Translations under genes and position numbers: made by a program
Notes under the pieces: model-generated
Databases searched by the model: none
Seen by the model: only the letters and a program-made list of their open reading frames with translations
Told to the model about the DNA's origin: nothing
Shown here: in pieces, positions 63,901 through 64,000 of the stretch
Layout: each line of letters begins with the position of its first letter
Numbering within the stretch: position 1 is the first letter of the stretch
Assembly (NCBI GenBank): GCA_965199595.1
Contig: OZ241182.1
Coordinates: 3,286,001-3,350,000, forward strand
Length of the DNA stretch: 64,000 bases
Source of the DNA: JBBROS01 sp965199595
GTDB taxonomy: Bacteria; Pseudomonadota; Alphaproteobacteria; Acetobacterales; Acetobacteraceae
Direction of reading: 5' to 3'

Positions 63901-64000
63901 ATGCAAACGATCGACATTGCCGGCCTGAAGGTCGCGAAGGTATTGCACGACTTCATCGACACGGCGCTGCCCGGCACCGGAGTCACGGCCGAGGCCTTCT
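63901..64000 (+). CDS. glcB: Malate synthase G, N-terminal fragment
   Basis: The gene starts at 63901 and runs off the right edge. The 33 visible residues (MQTIDIAGLKVAKVLHDFID, then TALPGTGVTAEAF) match the conserved N-terminus of malate synthase G with its ALPGTGV-x3-AFW motif. The enzyme joins glyoxylate and acetyl-CoA. Only 100 bases are seen, so the call depends on this short motif. Confidence 0.8.
   Translation, partial: MQTIDIAGLKVAKVLHDFIDTALPGTGVTAEAF

Overview
The window looks like a chromosomal piece of a GC-rich alphaproteobacterium, most likely a member of the Acetobacteraceae or another Rhodospirillales. The basis is family recognition from sequence alone: GcrA- and GapR-type proteins, a PhaR/thiolase/acetoacetyl-CoA reductase set, an RNase E with a large insertion in its S1 domain, a sucAB-lpd-mdh block and the start of a malate synthase G. 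No rRNA, tRNA or CRISPR array was found.

Positions 1 to about 26,170 are a temperate siphovirus-like prophage whose left end lies outside the window. From about 16.7 kb leftward, nearly all genes are on the minus strand and run in lytic order: a leaderless Cro/YdaS-like repressor, tiny early genes, a CII-like protein, a GcrA-like regulator, a lambda O/P-like replication pair with an iteron cluster inside the O-like gene, a DUF6362 protein, a tyrosine recombinase, a DUF3164 protein, HNH nuclease, terminase, portal, S49 head protease and the start of the major capsid gene. From 16.79 kb rightward come the CI-like repressor, a lipoprotein, a GapR-like protein and a long run of small overlapping early genes ending in an AlpA-like excisionase candidate at 26.08 kb. 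Three GTTGG-N5-CCAAC sites at the divergent promoters look like the repressor's operators.

The most unusual part is 13.3-16.4 kb. A 75-100 bp element occurs five times, each copy directly upstream of a different rightward small gene. Three copies also carry the start codon of a leftward gene. The element can form two hairpins; the one that masks the ribosome-binding site shows a compensatory base-pair change between copies. The rightward genes include two BssS-like proteins and a second pair of paralogues, and several overlap leftward genes in antisense over 100-200 bp. The prophage also has a (CCGAG)7 tract just inside the gcrA-like start, 14-base C and G tracts in neighbouring genes, and an apparent gene insertion flanked by 38-bp direct repeats.

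From 26.2 to 64 kb the genes are host genes. 26.2-29.5 kb: zinc-ribbon protein, ftsE, ftsX, YdcF family, PlsC-like acyltransferase (cell division and envelope). 29.8-34.3 kb: DUF2125 protein, then phaR, thiolase and phaB for polyhydroxybutyrate, with a secreted unknown protein between the last two. 34.3-37.8 kb: GST, glyoxalase II, methyltransferase, DUF2891 protein, response regulator. 37.9-41.8 kb: cysG, MFS transporter, TerC, pdxJ. 41.8-49 kb: OsmC, lpdA, sucB, sucA and mdh (TCA cycle), all on the minus strand. 49.1-50.4 kb: DUF2244 protein and an SDR. 50.4-55 kb: a likely operon of glutathione peroxidase, two glycosyltransferases, a GT-C membrane protein and a radical SAM protein. 55-64 kb: prfB with its programmed frameshift, a PBP1A, an amidase, RNase E, a DUF1028 protein and the first 100 bases of a malate synthase G gene.
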